Positions 46,579-55,607 of a DNA stretch of 64,000 nucleotides are shown here, piece by piece. This stretch comes from Flavobacteriaceae bacterium F08102. Its GTDB lineage: Bacteria; Bacteroidota; Bacteroidia; Flavobacteriales; Flavobacteriaceae. The stretch spans positions 248,874 through 312,873 of the forward strand of contig JALKAY010000001.1 of NCBI GenBank assembly GCA_023015935.1. The letters are read 5' to 3'. How positions within the stretch are numbered: position 1 is the stretch's first letter; each line of letters opens with the position of its first letter. The notes below the pieces were generated by a model that was not told the DNA's origin, ran no database searches, and saw nothing but the letters and a program-made list of their open reading frames with translations. A program made the position numbers and the translations under genes.

Positions 46579-47464
46579 ATGGGAATGCAAACAATTCTTG
46601 ACAGTGCATTTAAGAATGCTAAAACAATTCGCATTTCTAAAAGTTCAAAGATCATTCTGATTAGTGATCTTCACAAGGGTGATAATAGTTATGCAAATGA
46701 TTTCAGTCACAACATGCATATTTATGAACATGCACTTAATCAATATTACGAAAACAATTATACCTATATAGAACTTGGTGACGGTGTAGAACTTTGGGAA
46801 AATTACTCTTTTGAACCCATTTACAAAGCTTACCAAAGTACGTTTGATCTTAAAAAGAAATTTTACGACCAACAAAGACTACATTTAATTTGGGGAAATC
46901 ACGATATGATTTTTAGGGATCCAAAGGCCGTTGAAAAAATACTGTACAAAGTGTACAAACCTAAAAACATTAGACAAAAGGAAGCGCTTTATGATTTACA
47001 ATATCATGAAAGTATTTTGTTAGAAATTGAAAACTGTGAAAAAAACATATTCTTATTACACGGACATCAAGCAGATTGGTTTAATTATCGTTTTTGGAAA
47101 ATGAGTCGATTTTTTGTTCGATACTTTTGGCGACCTATCCAAAAAGGATTTGGTGTAAAAGATCCAACAAGTCCAGCTAAAAATTATAAAACCTTAGTGA
47201 GGGTTGAGGAAAACTTAGCGCAGTGGATCCTAAAAAAACGATAATCAAATGGTTATTGCAGGTCACACACACCGACCTCGTTTTCCCGAACCAGGCGACC
47301 TCCCATATTTTAACGATGGGAGTTGTGTTCATCCGAGTTCAATTATTGGTATTGAAATAGATAATTTAGCAATTTCAATGGTCAAATGGCACCTTTCGTC
47401 CAATAACCAAATTATAAAATCCATTATAGCAGGCCCTCAAAATATCCATCAATATCTGTCGTAA
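46579..47464 (+). pseudogene. Metallophosphoesterase split by a one-base frameshift
   Basis: A calcineurin-like phosphoesterase gene of about 295 codons broken in two. The first frame (from ATG 46579, or TTG 46573) has the metal-binding blocks LISDLHKGD near residue 28, LGDGVELWE near 63, WGNHD near 94 and LLHGHQADW near 166, but stops at 47242. The missing last motif, GHTHRPRFPEPGD, lies directly after in the +1 frame and runs to TAA at 47464. Reading moves cleanly from one frame to the other inside an A7 run at 47232-47238; with six A the join would read WILKNDNQMVIAGHTH. As written, the product lacks the GHTH metal ligands and should be inactive. It may be a true mutation, slippage-dependent expression, or a sequencing error. 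The substrate is unknown; it is not clearly LpxH. Confidence 0.85.
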
Positions 47465-47487
47465 CCATATTGGTCGTTACTTCATCG

Positions 47488-48255
47488 TTAAAATCCACGC
47501 TCTGCTTTAATCGTTTCATACGCCTTTTGAATTGCCTGAAACTTTTCTTCGGCCCCTTTAATATGCTCCTCGCCTAAGTGCCTTATTTTATCGGGATGAT
47601 GTTTTTTAGCCATAGTTCTATACGCTTTTTTCACCTCGGCTTCACTTGCTGATTTAGTAATTTCAAGGATAACATACGGATTGTAGGCCGTTTTTTTATA
47701 GAACATGGCTTTAATAGAATCAAAATCGCGATTGCTTATATAAAGATATACTGAAATCCGTTTGATTGTATCAATTTCCTTTTGGCTTACCACTCCATCA
47801 GCTTTAGATATCCCAAATAAAAAATGTACTAATTGAAGGCGAGCTGCATGTGTCATATGTTCCCTAATTTGAACACAAACCTTACGCGTGGGAATATTAC
47901 CTTTTTCCATAATCCCATTAAATAGTTTAAAGGCTTTATTCGCTCTTTCTCTACCATACATTTCGCTAAAATTTCTTCGAACAAATTCCAATTCAGATTT
48001 ATTTACCTTACCATCAGACTTAATCACAACTGCCGCCAGAACTAACAAACTAACCTCAAAATCTCCTGGTGTTGTTTGGGATTTGTCAGCCTTTCCTCCC
48101 CGTGCTCCACTGTATTTAGGAATTTGTTTGGATGCAGGAACCTGATCACTAAGACCGTCAAAAATACTCCCAAAAATAAACCCTAGTATCCCTCCAATCG
48201 GACCGCCAAAAGACCACCCCAATGTTGCACCAATCCATTTTGTAAAATTTCCCAT
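47488..48255 (-). CDS. TerB-DnaJ co-chaperone (DjlA-like)
   Basis: 255 residues. A Gly-rich hydrophobic N-terminus (LGWSFGGPIGGILGFIFGSIF, about 12-32) probably anchors it in the membrane. The TerB-like helical domain covers about 65-185 (VVIKSDGKVNKSELEFVRRNF, GISKADGVVSQKEIDTIK). A C-terminal J domain is at about 190-254 (YVILEITKSASEAEVKKAYR, then the HPD motif in MAKKHHPDKIRH), which stimulates the DnaK ATPase. The order TerB then DnaJ matches DjlA. Start ATG 48255, with a -7 box 20 bp upstream. It converges with the split phosphoesterase. Confidence 0.93.
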   Translation of the reverse strand: MGNFTKWIGATLGWSFGGPIGGILGFIFGSIFDGLSDQVPASKQIPKYSGARGGKADKSQTTPGDFEVSLLVLAAVVIKSDGKVNKSELEFVRRNFSEMYGRERANKAFKLFNGIMEKGNIPTRKVCVQIREHMTHAARLQLVHFLFGISKADGVVSQKEIDTIKRISVYLYISNRDFDSIKAMFYKKTAYNPYVILEITKSASEAEVKKAYRTMAKKHHPDKIRHLGEEHIKGAEEKFQAIQKAYETIKAERGF

Positions 48256-48274
48256 CGCTGTTTTATATAAAGTT

Positions 48275-48282
48275 CAAAGATA
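48275..48282 (-). promoter_or_regulatory. -7 promoter box of the TerB-DnaJ gene
   Basis: Minus-strand TATCTTTG, an exact TAnnTTTG match 20 bp before the ATG. Confidence 0.5.
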
Positions 48283-48379
48283 CATTTATTGCCTGAAATT
48301 ACTTCATCACTCAAGTGATTATCAAAAACACCATCACTGATTCTTTTGTTAAAAATTCATTCATATTAGCATTAATGTG

Positions 48380-48387
48380 TACCTTTG
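48380..48387 (+). promoter_or_regulatory. -7 promoter box of the bacilliredoxin gene
   Basis: TACCTTTG, an exact TAnnTTTG match 24 bp before the ATG at 48411. Confidence 0.5.
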
Positions 48388-48410
48388 TACTTCATTTATA
48401 GTAAAAGAAT

Positions 48411-48821
48411 ATGTATCCAGAAGATTTAATAAAACCCATGCGCCAGCAGTTAGTTGACGCTGGATTTCAAGAATTAAAATCGGCCAGCTCTGTCGAAGAA
48501 ATATTGTCTAAAAAAGGCACCACACTTATCATGGTTAATTCGGTATGCGGTTGTGCTGCTGGAACAGCAAGACCAGGTACAATTTTATCCTTACAAGGAG
48601 ATAAAAAACCAGACCATTTAACAACCGTTTTTGCTGGAAATGATGTTGAAGCAGTCAATAAGGCACGTGAGCGTATGGCTCCATTTCCTCCCTCATCTCC
48701 TGCAGTAGCATTGTTTAAAGATGGGGAATTAGTACACATGTTAGAACGTCATCATATTGAAGGCCGTACAGCAGAAATGATTGCTGAAAATTTAGCTGAA
48801 GCATTCCAAGAATTTTGCTAA
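48411..48821 (+). CDS. Bacilliredoxin (BrxA/BrxB, YphP/YqiW family)
   Basis: 136 residues. Thioredoxin-like protein with the CGC motif at residues 46-48 (NSVCGCAAGTARPG), which removes low-molecular-weight thiols from protein cysteines in Bacillus. The N-terminus MYPEDLIKPMRQQLVDAGF and the block PPSSPAVALFKDGELVHMLERHHIEGR near 90-116 are typical. In Bacteroidota the thiol partner may differ from bacillithiol; no bacillithiol biosynthesis gene is in this window. An intrinsic terminator follows 40 bp after the stop. Confidence 0.95.
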   Translation: MYPEDLIKPMRQQLVDAGFQELKSASSVEEILSKKGTTLIMVNSVCGCAAGTARPGTILSLQGDKKPDHLTTVFAGNDVEAVNKARERMAPFPPSSPAVALFKDGELVHMLERHHIEGRTAEMIAENLAEAFQEFC

Positions 48822-48861
48822 ACGCTTACAACAAATAACATTAACAATTTAATTTTAAGAG

Positions 48862-48889
48862 TCCCCACGTAAAACTGGGGATTTTTTTT
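48862..48889 (+). terminator. Terminator after the bacilliredoxin gene
   Basis: TCCCCA and TGGGGA pair around an 8-nt loop, followed by a run of T. The T run ends only 4 bases before the ATG of the HD-domain gene, so it also sits in that gene's leader. Confidence 0.8.
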
Positions 48890-48893
48890 AGCC

Positions 48894-49550
48894 ATGAACG
48901 AAGATCTCATTCTAAAAAATACAATTCAATATGTCAAAAAAACGTTGCGGCATGCAGAAGGTGGACATGATTGGTTTCATATAGAACGTGTATTTAATAA
49001 TTGTAAACTCCTATTAGCCTCTGAGACTGGCGATCGTTTTATAGTTTTACTAGGGGCGCTTTTACACGACATTGCCGATAGTAAATTCCATAATGGTGAC
49101 GAAACCCTAGGTCCTCAACTAGCAACGTCATTTTTACGTAGTCAAAAAGTTCCCGATCACATTATTGAACACATCGTACAAATCATTAACAATATTTCAT
49201 TCAAATCATCTTTAAGTGACAAGGAAGCCTTTAGTTCACCTGAACTTTCCATTGTCCAAGATGCTGATCGCTTAGACGCTATTGGCGCTATTGGAATTGC
49301 CCGATGCTTTAATTATGGTGGATTTAAAAACAGGGCATTGTATAATCCAGCAATTAAACCTAAATTAAACATGACTAAGGAAGCGTATAAAAACTCAACG
49401 GCGCCCAGCATTAACCATTTTTACGAAAAATTACTTTTATTAAAAGATAAAATGAATACAGAAACTGGCAGAAAAATAGCCTATGCCAGAGATGCATTTA
49501 TGCGAATGTATTTAGCCCAGTTCATGGCAGAATGGGAAGGTAAAAAATAG
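48894..49550 (+). CDS. HD-domain phosphohydrolase
   Basis: 218 residues. HD superfamily with metal ligands in GGHDWFHIERVFNNC near 23-37 (His, Asp, His), LGALLHDIADSKFHNGDE near 54-71 (the HD pair) and IVQDADRLDAIGAIGIARCF near 121-140 (Asp). It resembles the YedJ/YpgQ group that cleaves nucleotide or other phosphates; the substrate is not known. The start (MNEDLILKN) is right behind a strong intrinsic terminator, so it must be transcribed by read-through from the bacilliredoxin promoter or from a start site inside the short leader. Confidence 0.92.
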   Translation: MNEDLILKNTIQYVKKTLRHAEGGHDWFHIERVFNNCKLLLASETGDRFIVLLGALLHDIADSKFHNGDETLGPQLATSFLRSQKVPDHIIEHIVQIINNISFKSSLSDKEAFSSPELSIVQDADRLDAIGAIGIARCFNYGGFKNRALYNPAIKPKLNMTKEAYKNSTAPSINHFYEKLLLLKDKMNTETGRKIAYARDAFMRMYLAQFMAEWEGKK

Positions 49551-49591
49551 GTTCATCCAACACAGAATGAACCTTGTTTCAATAATTCCGA

Positions 49592-50434
49592 TTATTCAAA
49601 GATTGGAGTAACAATATACCCTTTATCTTTCAGCAACTGTAAAACACCTTTTCTACCTCCTAAGTGTCCAGCACCTACAGCGTAAAATACAGATGTTTCT
49701 TTAGATAATTGCGGGATTTTATCCGCCCAATTCTTGTTTCTCTGTAGTAATAACGCATTAATCATCACTTCATCATTGTTAAAATAATCATCCATATAGG
49801 TATACAAAGCATCCACATTTTCTTTTTTATATAACTCAATGAGGGTATTAAACAAATCCAAACTTGACTCCTCTTTAATCATTTTAATCAAATCGTCAAT
49901 CTGCTCATCCAACGGTTGTGTATCAAATACGGCAATTTGTTCAGCGACCGTCTCAAGTCCTTTTAATTCTTTGGATTCTGTTTTGGCCATTTGAACAAAT
50001 GTCATCTCATAACTCGCTACTTGATCTCCAATCATCTTGGTAAGCAACATTGAGGAAAGGTAAAATGGTTTAAACGTTTTAAAATTTGCTAAAGACATGT
50101 TGAAATTAGCGGTGAAATACGCATCTAAAAAACTGTATTCATCATCGTCCATATAAGCGTCTAAAGTCTTCCCATTTTTTAAATTCATTGCACCCATCAT
50201 TTCCTTAAGCATATTAGGATCATCCATATCAAGTTCTAAATAAACCTCATCACATCTTTTAAAAGCCTTTTTGACTTTAGGTTGCATGACAAAATCTTTT
50301 TGCGGCATCAAATGAATAGTCCCAAAGAGGTAGGAAGGTTGTATATCCGTACCTTCAACTTTATACAATAAGGAATTTTGAGCAATCCCAAATTGCGCGT
50401 AAAAGGCCATAAAAATAATAAGCAGTTTTCTCAT
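49592..50434 (-). CDS. TraB/GumN family protein
   Basis: 280 residues with a signal peptide (MRKLLIIFMAFYAQFGIAQ). The TraB/GumN domain begins SYLFGTIHLMPQKDF near 34-48 (the GTIHL motif) and ends FYAVGAGHLGGRKGVLQLL near 252-270 (GxGHxG). These His and Glu motifs are thought to form a metal-dependent protease-like site related to the Tiki family. Predicted periplasmic or secreted. Length normal. Standalone gene. Confidence 0.93.
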   Translation of the reverse strand: MRKLLIIFMAFYAQFGIAQNSLLYKVEGTDIQPSYLFGTIHLMPQKDFVMQPKVKKAFKRCDEVYLELDMDDPNMLKEMMGAMNLKNGKTLDAYMDDDEYSFLDAYFTANFNMSLANFKTFKPFYLSSMLLTKMIGDQVASYEMTFVQMAKTESKELKGLETVAEQIAVFDTQPLDEQIDDLIKMIKEESSLDLFNTLIELYKKENVDALYTYMDDYFNNDEVMINALLLQRNKNWADKIPQLSKETSVFYAVGAGHLGGRKGVLQLLKDKGYIVTPIFE

Positions 50435-50551
50435 TTTTGACGTATTGACGAGTTAATTCTAAAACGTGTTAAAGCTACCAATCCCCTAAAAATTACAACC
50501 CGAAAGTTTTAAAATAGGGCAACAAAGTACAAATATCACAGTGCGTATTTC

Positions 50552-51325
50552 CTAAAATTTAGGACTTCGTTTTTCTAAAAACGCGGTAGTTCCTTCGGTA
50601 AAATCACGGGTACCAAATGACTTTCCAAATTGTTCAATTTCTACATCAAAACCATTAACCCCATCTTTAAAATTGGCATTTACAGCAGTTATTGCTGCTT
50701 GGATAGCTACCGGGGAATTACGCAATATTTTAGCTGCAATATTCTCTGCCAAAGGAAGCAACTCTTCCATAGGAACCACGTGATTCACCAGCCCCCAACG
50801 GAGTGCATCTTCAGCACTAATCATCGATGCTGTTAGTATCATTTCAAAAGCCTTCCCTTTACCCACTAATTGCGATAAACGTTGAGTCCCTCCATATCCT
50901 GGAATTACTCCTAAACTCACCTCTGGCAAGCCCATTTTTGCTGAATCAGCAGCAACTCTAATATGGCTCGCCATGGCTAATTCTAACCCACCCCCTAAAG
51001 CAAACCCATTAATAGCCGCAATTACTGGCGTTTTTAAATTTTCTATAAAATTAAACAATAGACGTTGTCCTTCTCTTGCTAAAGCCTCTCCTTCTTCAAC
51101 ATTGAAATCGGCAAATTCAGCAATATCTGCACCAGCAACAAAAGCCTTCTCTCCTGATCCAGTCAAAATTATCGCTTTGATTGTACTGTTTTGATCAGCA
51201 TTCTTAAAAGCCTCATGCAATTCTTGAATAGTTTCTTTATTTAATGCGTTTAATTTTTTAGGACGATTAATTGTAATAAATCCAATCCCCTTTTCATTTG
51301 AAACTGTTAAATTTTTATAGCTCAT
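50552..51325 (-). CDS. Enoyl-CoA hydratase/isomerase
   Basis: 257 residues, crotonase fold. N-terminal GIGFITINRPKKLNALN near 13-29. Oxyanion-hole parts are EKAFVAGADIAEFADF near 59-74 and INGFALGGGLELAMASHIR near 105-123. The catalytic Glu region is MGLPEVSLGVIPGYGGTQRL near 131-150, with both expected Glu residues present, so a true hydratase is likely. It may serve fatty acid beta-oxidation or an amino acid degradation route; no other beta-oxidation genes are adjacent. Two bases separate it from the upstream kinase gene, so they share a transcript. Confidence 0.93.
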   Translation of the reverse strand: MSYKNLTVSNEKGIGFITINRPKKLNALNKETIQELHEAFKNADQNSTIKAIILTGSGEKAFVAGADIAEFADFNVEEGEALAREGQRLLFNFIENLKTPVIAAINGFALGGGLELAMASHIRVAADSAKMGLPEVSLGVIPGYGGTQRLSQLVGKGKAFEMILTASMISAEDALRWGLVNHVVPMEELLPLAENIAAKILRNSPVAIQAAITAVNANFKDGVNGFDVEIEQFGKSFGTRDFTEGTTAFLEKRSPKF

Positions 51326-51327
51326 AA

Positions 51328-52791
51328 TTAATTCTTTGATTTTGGAATACGCACGGTAAATACCGTGCCTTTATTTATATCAGAAACAAAGGTAATACTT
51401 CCTTGATACGCTTCTACTATATTTTTAATCATTGCCAGACCTAATCCCATACCACTTGTTTTTGTCGTAAATTTTGGCTCAAATATCAAGGACCTAGCCT
51501 CTTCTTCAATCCCCTTTCCATTGTCAGCTACTTTAATATAAACCGCTGTATCAGTTTGTCCAACTTTCACTTCAACTCTTGGTTGATCTTTATTTTCTAC
51601 AGATTGAATAGCGTTTTTTACTAAGTTCGTTACAATTCTAATCAATTGCGTTTTGTCAAGTTTTGCATAGATTTCTGGTTCCTTCGAATGAAAACTGATA
51701 TACGGTTCATTAAATATATCTATCGCCAACTTAACAACCTTTACAATGTTCAGGTTTTCACTCTTCTGCTTTGGCATTTCGGCAAAATTTGAAAACGCAG
51801 ATGCTATTGAACTTAAGGTATCTATTTGTAAAATAAGAGACTTACTAAATTCCTTAACTTTTTGTTGAATATTTGGATCATTTGGATCAAAGCGTTGCTC
51901 AAAACTCTGAACCGTTAAACGCATAGGCGTTAAAGGATTTTTAATTTCATGTGCTACTTGTTTAGCCATTTCACGCCATGCCTGCTCTCGTTCACTTTTC
52001 GCCAATTTAACCGCACTTGCATCTAATTCATCTACCATACCATTATAGGCATTGACTAGATTGTAAATCTCTGAACTCGCGTCTTTTAAATAAATTTTTT
52101 CATTTCTTCTATGAAAGACCGTTTTATTGATTTTTTCACTCACCGTTTTAATTGATTGCGTAATGTATTTAGACACAAAAAATGCGATCATTATTGCCAT
52201 AATAATCATCAATAAGTACACATACCCCAATCGTAGCAAAAACTCTTTTAATTCTTTTTCTTGAAAAGAATTATCTTGTAAGTAAGGTAAATGGAGAATT
52301 CCAATGGGTTTAAACTTATTGTCATTGATATAGGTATAGGAAGACTGAAAAATAACCCCTTCTTTCGTTTTTTCCTCAACCACTAGGCGGTGATCTTCAC
52401 TATTAGCAAGTTGCTCGAGGATCTCTGGACTTATATCCGTCCGCTCATCACTTTTAGTAAAAGTCGGATCTGAACTAATCTGAAGTTTTCCAGATAAATT
52501 ATATATATCAATATCTAAATTATTAACATTAGAAATATCAAAAATTTTATCTTTAAAAATCAAGGCTAAATTTTCTTCAATCACTTCATAGGTAGTACGG
52601 CGTTGAAGTTCAATATCTAAACTCGTCCTGATCGCTTCCTCTTTACGCTCTAAACGTCCTTTATGATAATCTAAGGTCTGTTCATTATACTGAAATATAG
52701 CAACAAGCGCAATTAAAATGGAAGCAATAACTACCAAGAAAATCATCGCGAAAAAAATACGTGTCCGTAGGGAAAATCTTTTACGTTTCAT
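51328..52791 (-). CDS. Sensor histidine kinase (NtrY-like)
   Basis: 487 residues from the ATG at 52791 (MKRKRFSLRTRIFF), preferred over 52809 because it places the basic residues right before the first membrane helix. TM1 at about 10-34, a periplasmic sensing part to about 190, TM2 at about 190-212, then a HAMP linker. HisKA has QVAHEIKNPLTPMRLTVQ near 275-292 (phospho-His). The ATPase domain has LVKNAIQSVENK near 389, the G1 box DNGKGIEE and GMGLGLAMIKNIVEAY. No response regulator is adjacent, so its partner lies elsewhere. It lies 119 bp downstream of trpA on the same strand, with no clear terminator between. Confidence 0.92.
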   Translation of the reverse strand: MKRKRFSLRTRIFFAMIFLVVIASILIALVAIFQYNEQTLDYHKGRLERKEEAIRTSLDIELQRRTTYEVIEENLALIFKDKIFDISNVNNLDIDIYNLSGKLQISSDPTFTKSDERTDISPEILEQLANSEDHRLVVEEKTKEGVIFQSSYTYINDNKFKPIGILHLPYLQDNSFQEKELKEFLLRLGYVYLLMIIMAIMIAFFVSKYITQSIKTVSEKINKTVFHRRNEKIYLKDASSEIYNLVNAYNGMVDELDASAVKLAKSEREQAWREMAKQVAHEIKNPLTPMRLTVQSFEQRFDPNDPNIQQKVKEFSKSLILQIDTLSSIASAFSNFAEMPKQKSENLNIVKVVKLAIDIFNEPYISFHSKEPEIYAKLDKTQLIRIVTNLVKNAIQSVENKDQPRVEVKVGQTDTAVYIKVADNGKGIEEEARSLIFEPKFTTKTSGMGLGLAMIKNIVEAYQGSITFVSDINKGTVFTVRIPKSKN

Positions 52792-52910
52792 GAGGGATAA
52801 AGATAGCAAATATCATTCCACTTGAAATATCATTCGTATTTCAATTTTAACATCTATAATTTTACACCATAAAATCTGAAAAGACACACAAATCACCTCA
52901 ATAAAGAGCG

Positions 52911-53681
52911 CTAATGTCCTCTAATTTTCTCAATAAATTGATCAATCTTTTCCACCCCAAATTCTCTTAAATGCTTGATAAAAGCGCTTCCAATAATTGC
53001 CCCATTTGTATGTTCAATCGCTTGTGCAAAAGTTTCTGGGGATGATATCCCAAAGCCAACCACTAGTGGATTTTTCAAACCCATAGAAGCAATTCGTTGA
53101 AAATAGGCTGTTTGTGCTTCTCCAAAGCCTTTTTGACTTCCGGTTACACTCGCACTACTCACCATATAAACAAACCCTTTGGAAATTGAGTCAATGGTAC
53201 GTATCCGTGTATCTGAAGTTTGCGGGGTAATCAATAAAATATTTAATAAACCGTAAGATTCAAATAGGTGTTTATATTCATTTTCATAAACATCTACTGG
53301 CAGATCAGGTATGATAAGCCCATCTATTCCAACAGCTTTACATTGTTGACAAAATGCTTCAACACCAAATTGTAAAATTGGATTAAAATACCCCATGAGT
53401 ACGAGGGGTATAGACACTGTTTTTCGAATGTCTTTCAACTGTTCAAACAGCCGTACTGCCGTCATCCCATTTTTTAAGGCTTGTGTTGAACTTTCTTGAA
53501 TAGTTGGACCGTCAGCTAAAGGATCGCTAAATGGCAGGCCAATTTCAACCATATCTACCCCTGCTTTTTCTAATTTTTCAAGAATGGTACAAGTATCATT
53601 TAAATTTGGAAACCCCGCTGTAAAATATATTGACACTATTTTTTGATTATTTGCTAAGGTTTTTTGAATTCTATTTTTCAT
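52911..53681 (-). CDS. trpA: Tryptophan synthase alpha chain
   Basis: Cleaves indole-3-glycerol phosphate to indole and glyceraldehyde 3-phosphate; indole is channelled to TrpB. 256 residues. Motifs: YFTAGFPNLNDT near 19-30, VDMVEIGLPFSDPLADGPTIQ near 40-60 with the catalytic Glu, and VGFGISSPETFAQ near 212-224 with GAIIGSAFIKHL near 232. Last gene of the trp operon, 28 bp after trpB. No clear terminator was seen after it. Confidence 0.98.
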   Translation of the reverse strand: MKNRIQKTLANNQKIVSIYFTAGFPNLNDTCTILEKLEKAGVDMVEIGLPFSDPLADGPTIQESSTQALKNGMTAVRLFEQLKDIRKTVSIPLVLMGYFNPILQFGVEAFCQQCKAVGIDGLIIPDLPVDVYENEYKHLFESYGLLNILLITPQTSDTRIRTIDSISKGFVYMVSSASVTGSQKGFGEAQTAYFQRIASMGLKNPLVVGFGISSPETFAQAIEHTNGAIIGSAFIKHLREFGVEKIDQFIEKIRGH

Positions 53682-53709
53682 CAGTATTCGTTAATCAGTG
53701 AGTCCTCTT

Positions 53710-54894
53710 TTATATTAAATTAAAATGTGAAATATAGGTTGCTAAATCTTTATCTCCTCTTCCAGATAAACTCAATACAACAACCTCATCTTTCCCAAAA
53801 CATTTCTTTTCAAAAATTGCTAAGGCATGTGCACTTTCAATAGCCGGAATAATCCCTTCTAATTTACACAGTTCTAAACCAGCATTCATTGCGTCATTAT
53901 CTGTAATTGCTACAAATTCAGCTCTTCCTGTATCAAATAAATGTGCATGCATCGGTCCTATTCCTGGGTAGTCCAATCCTGCAGAAATCGAATAGGGTTC
54001 TGTAATTTGACCATCATCGGTTTGCATCAACAATGTTTTACTTCCGTGAATAATGCCTTCCTTCCCTAATACGGAAGTTGCCGCACTCTCTCCTGAATTA
54101 ACACCATAGCCAGCAGCTTCAACCGCAATTAACTTAACATCTGTGTTTTCTAAATAGTGATAGTAGGCACCCGCAGCATTACTTCCTCCACCTACACAGG
54201 CTACAACATAATCAGGTGCGTCCTTCCCTGTTTGTGTTAATAGTTGCGACTTAATTTCTGCAGATACAACCGACTGAAATTTCGCTACCATATCTGGATA
54301 CGGATGTGGCCCAACGACACTACCAATAATATAATGCGTATCTATTGGATTATTAATCCAATCGCGAATAGCTTCATTGGTTGCATCTTTCAACGTCTTA
54401 CTGCCTGATCTCGCAGGAATTACCGTAGCCCCCAGCATTTTCATTCTAGCCACGTTAGGGGCTTGTCGTTCAATATCTATTTCCCCCATATAAACCACAC
54501 ATTCCAGCCCCTTAAGTGCACATACAGTGGCAGTAGCTACGCCGTGTTGACCTGCCCCTGTTTCTGCAATAATTCTTTTCTTACCTAGGCGCTCTGCCAT
54601 CAATATTTGTCCTATTGTATTGTTAATTTTATGGGCTCCCGTATGATTTAAATCTTCTCGTTTTAGATAAATCTGTGTTTCGTATTTTGCTGACAAGCGC
54701 GAAGCAAAATACAATGGAGAAGGCCTTCCTACATAATCTTTCAATAAGCTATTAAATTCCTTTTGAAAAGAAGGATCCTCCATTACTGTCAAATAGTTTT
54801 CACGCAATTCTTCTACATTGGGGTAAAGCATTTCTGGAATGTAGGCACCGCCAAATTTCCCATAATATCCTCGGCTGTCAATATTGTACTTCAT
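53710..54894 (-). CDS. trpB: Tryptophan synthase beta chain
   Basis: Joins indole and serine to make tryptophan with pyridoxal phosphate. 394 residues. The PLP lysine lies in [17 protein letters not shown] near 83-99. Other landmarks: [17 protein letters not shown] near 112-128, and the phosphate loop VGGGSNAAG near 233-241. It is of the TrpB1 type that pairs with TrpA. 36 bp downstream of trpF. Confidence 0.98.
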   Translation of the reverse strand: MKYNIDSRGYYGKFGGAYIPEMLYPNVEELRENYLTVMEDPSFQKEFNSLLKDYVGRPSPLYFASRLSAKYETQIYLKREDLNHTGAHKINNTIGQILMAERLGKKRIIAETGAGQHGVATATVCALKGLECVVYMGEIDIERQAPNVARMKMLGATVIPARSGSKTLKDATNEAIRDWINNPIDTHYIIGSVVGPHPYPDMVAKFQSVVSAEIKSQLLTQTGKDAPDYVVACVGGGSNAAGAYYHYLENTDVKLIAVEAAGYGVNSGESAATSVLGKEGIIHGSKTLLMQTDDGQITEPYSISAGLDYPGIGPMHAHLFDTGRAEFVAITDNDAMNAGLELCKLEGIIPAIESAHALAIFEKKCFGKDEVVVLSLSGRGDKDLATYISHFNLI

Positions 54895-54930
54895 AATAAT
54901 TCCTTTCTAAAATATTCTGATTCTATTTAA

Positions 54931-55572
54931 TTAATTTTTAATCACCCTGCGTTTCATTTCCTTAAGGGCTTCAATATCTTTAAGTCCTGGTTCAATTTCA
55001 AATTGACTATTAACATCAATCGCGCAACAGAAGGTCGATGCATTAGATTTAAAAAATGCAGCGAGTTTAGCGCTTGATGACAATCCAATCCCACCACTTA
55101 ATAAAAAAGGTTTATTGGAAGGATAATTTTTTAAAATCTCCCAATCAAATTCAAATCCATTCCCTCCTGGAAGTGGTCCTTTCGTGTCAAATAAATAAAA
55201 ATCACACAACGCTTCAAAAGCCTTTATTTCAGTAAAATCAAACTGATCGTTGACAGAAAAAACTTTAATAATCTTTATTTTTCTCGATAATTTTAGCAAT
55301 GCTTGATTTAAGGCTAAGCAATAGCTCGGATCCTCATTTCCATGTAATTGAACCAATTGTAAATCATGTTGCATCACCTTTTCAAGGACTTCTTCGACGG
55401 GAGCTGCTACAAATACGCCCACTTTTTGAATAGATGACGCTATCATTGGCATGGTCCCTACAAAATTTCTAGGCGACTTATCATAGAAAATAAATCCCAT
55501 AAAATCAGGGGCTAACCCACTAACTTCAGAAATGTTATTTTCATATTTCATTCCACATACCTTTAGTTTCAT
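54931..55572 (-). CDS. trpF: Phosphoribosylanthranilate isomerase
   Basis: Third step after anthranilate synthase: Amadori rearrangement of PRA to CdRP. 213 residues, a TIM barrel. The catalytic Cys is in LKVCGMKYENNI near 3-14. The catalytic Asp lies in YLFDTKGPLPGGNGFEFDW near 127-145. LVQLHGNEDPSYC is near 73-85, and PFLLSGGIGLSSSAKL near 155-170. Separate from trpC, not fused as in enteric bacteria. 35 bp after trpC. Confidence 0.97.
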   Translation of the reverse strand: MKLKVCGMKYENNISEVSGLAPDFMGFIFYDKSPRNFVGTMPMIASSIQKVGVFVAAPVEEVLEKVMQHDLQLVQLHGNEDPSYCLALNQALLKLSRKIKIIKVFSVNDQFDFTEIKAFEALCDFYLFDTKGPLPGGNGFEFDWEILKNYPSNKPFLLSGGIGLSSSAKLAAFFKSNASTFCCAIDVNSQFEIEPGLKDIEALKEMKRRVIKN

Positions 55573-55607
55573 TGCCTTATATTCTTAGATAGTAAATCGT
55601 TAAAATC

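Noticed and set aside
47226-47245. Programmed -1 ribosomal frameshift at AAAAAAC in the metallophosphoesterase gene
   Set aside because: The downstream frame is +1 relative to the first, while an AAAAAAC slip would move the ribosome -1. It does not give the right frame.
47249-47464. Independent 71-residue protein
   Set aside because: It is the C-terminal part of the split metallophosphoesterase (GHTH motif), not a separate gene.
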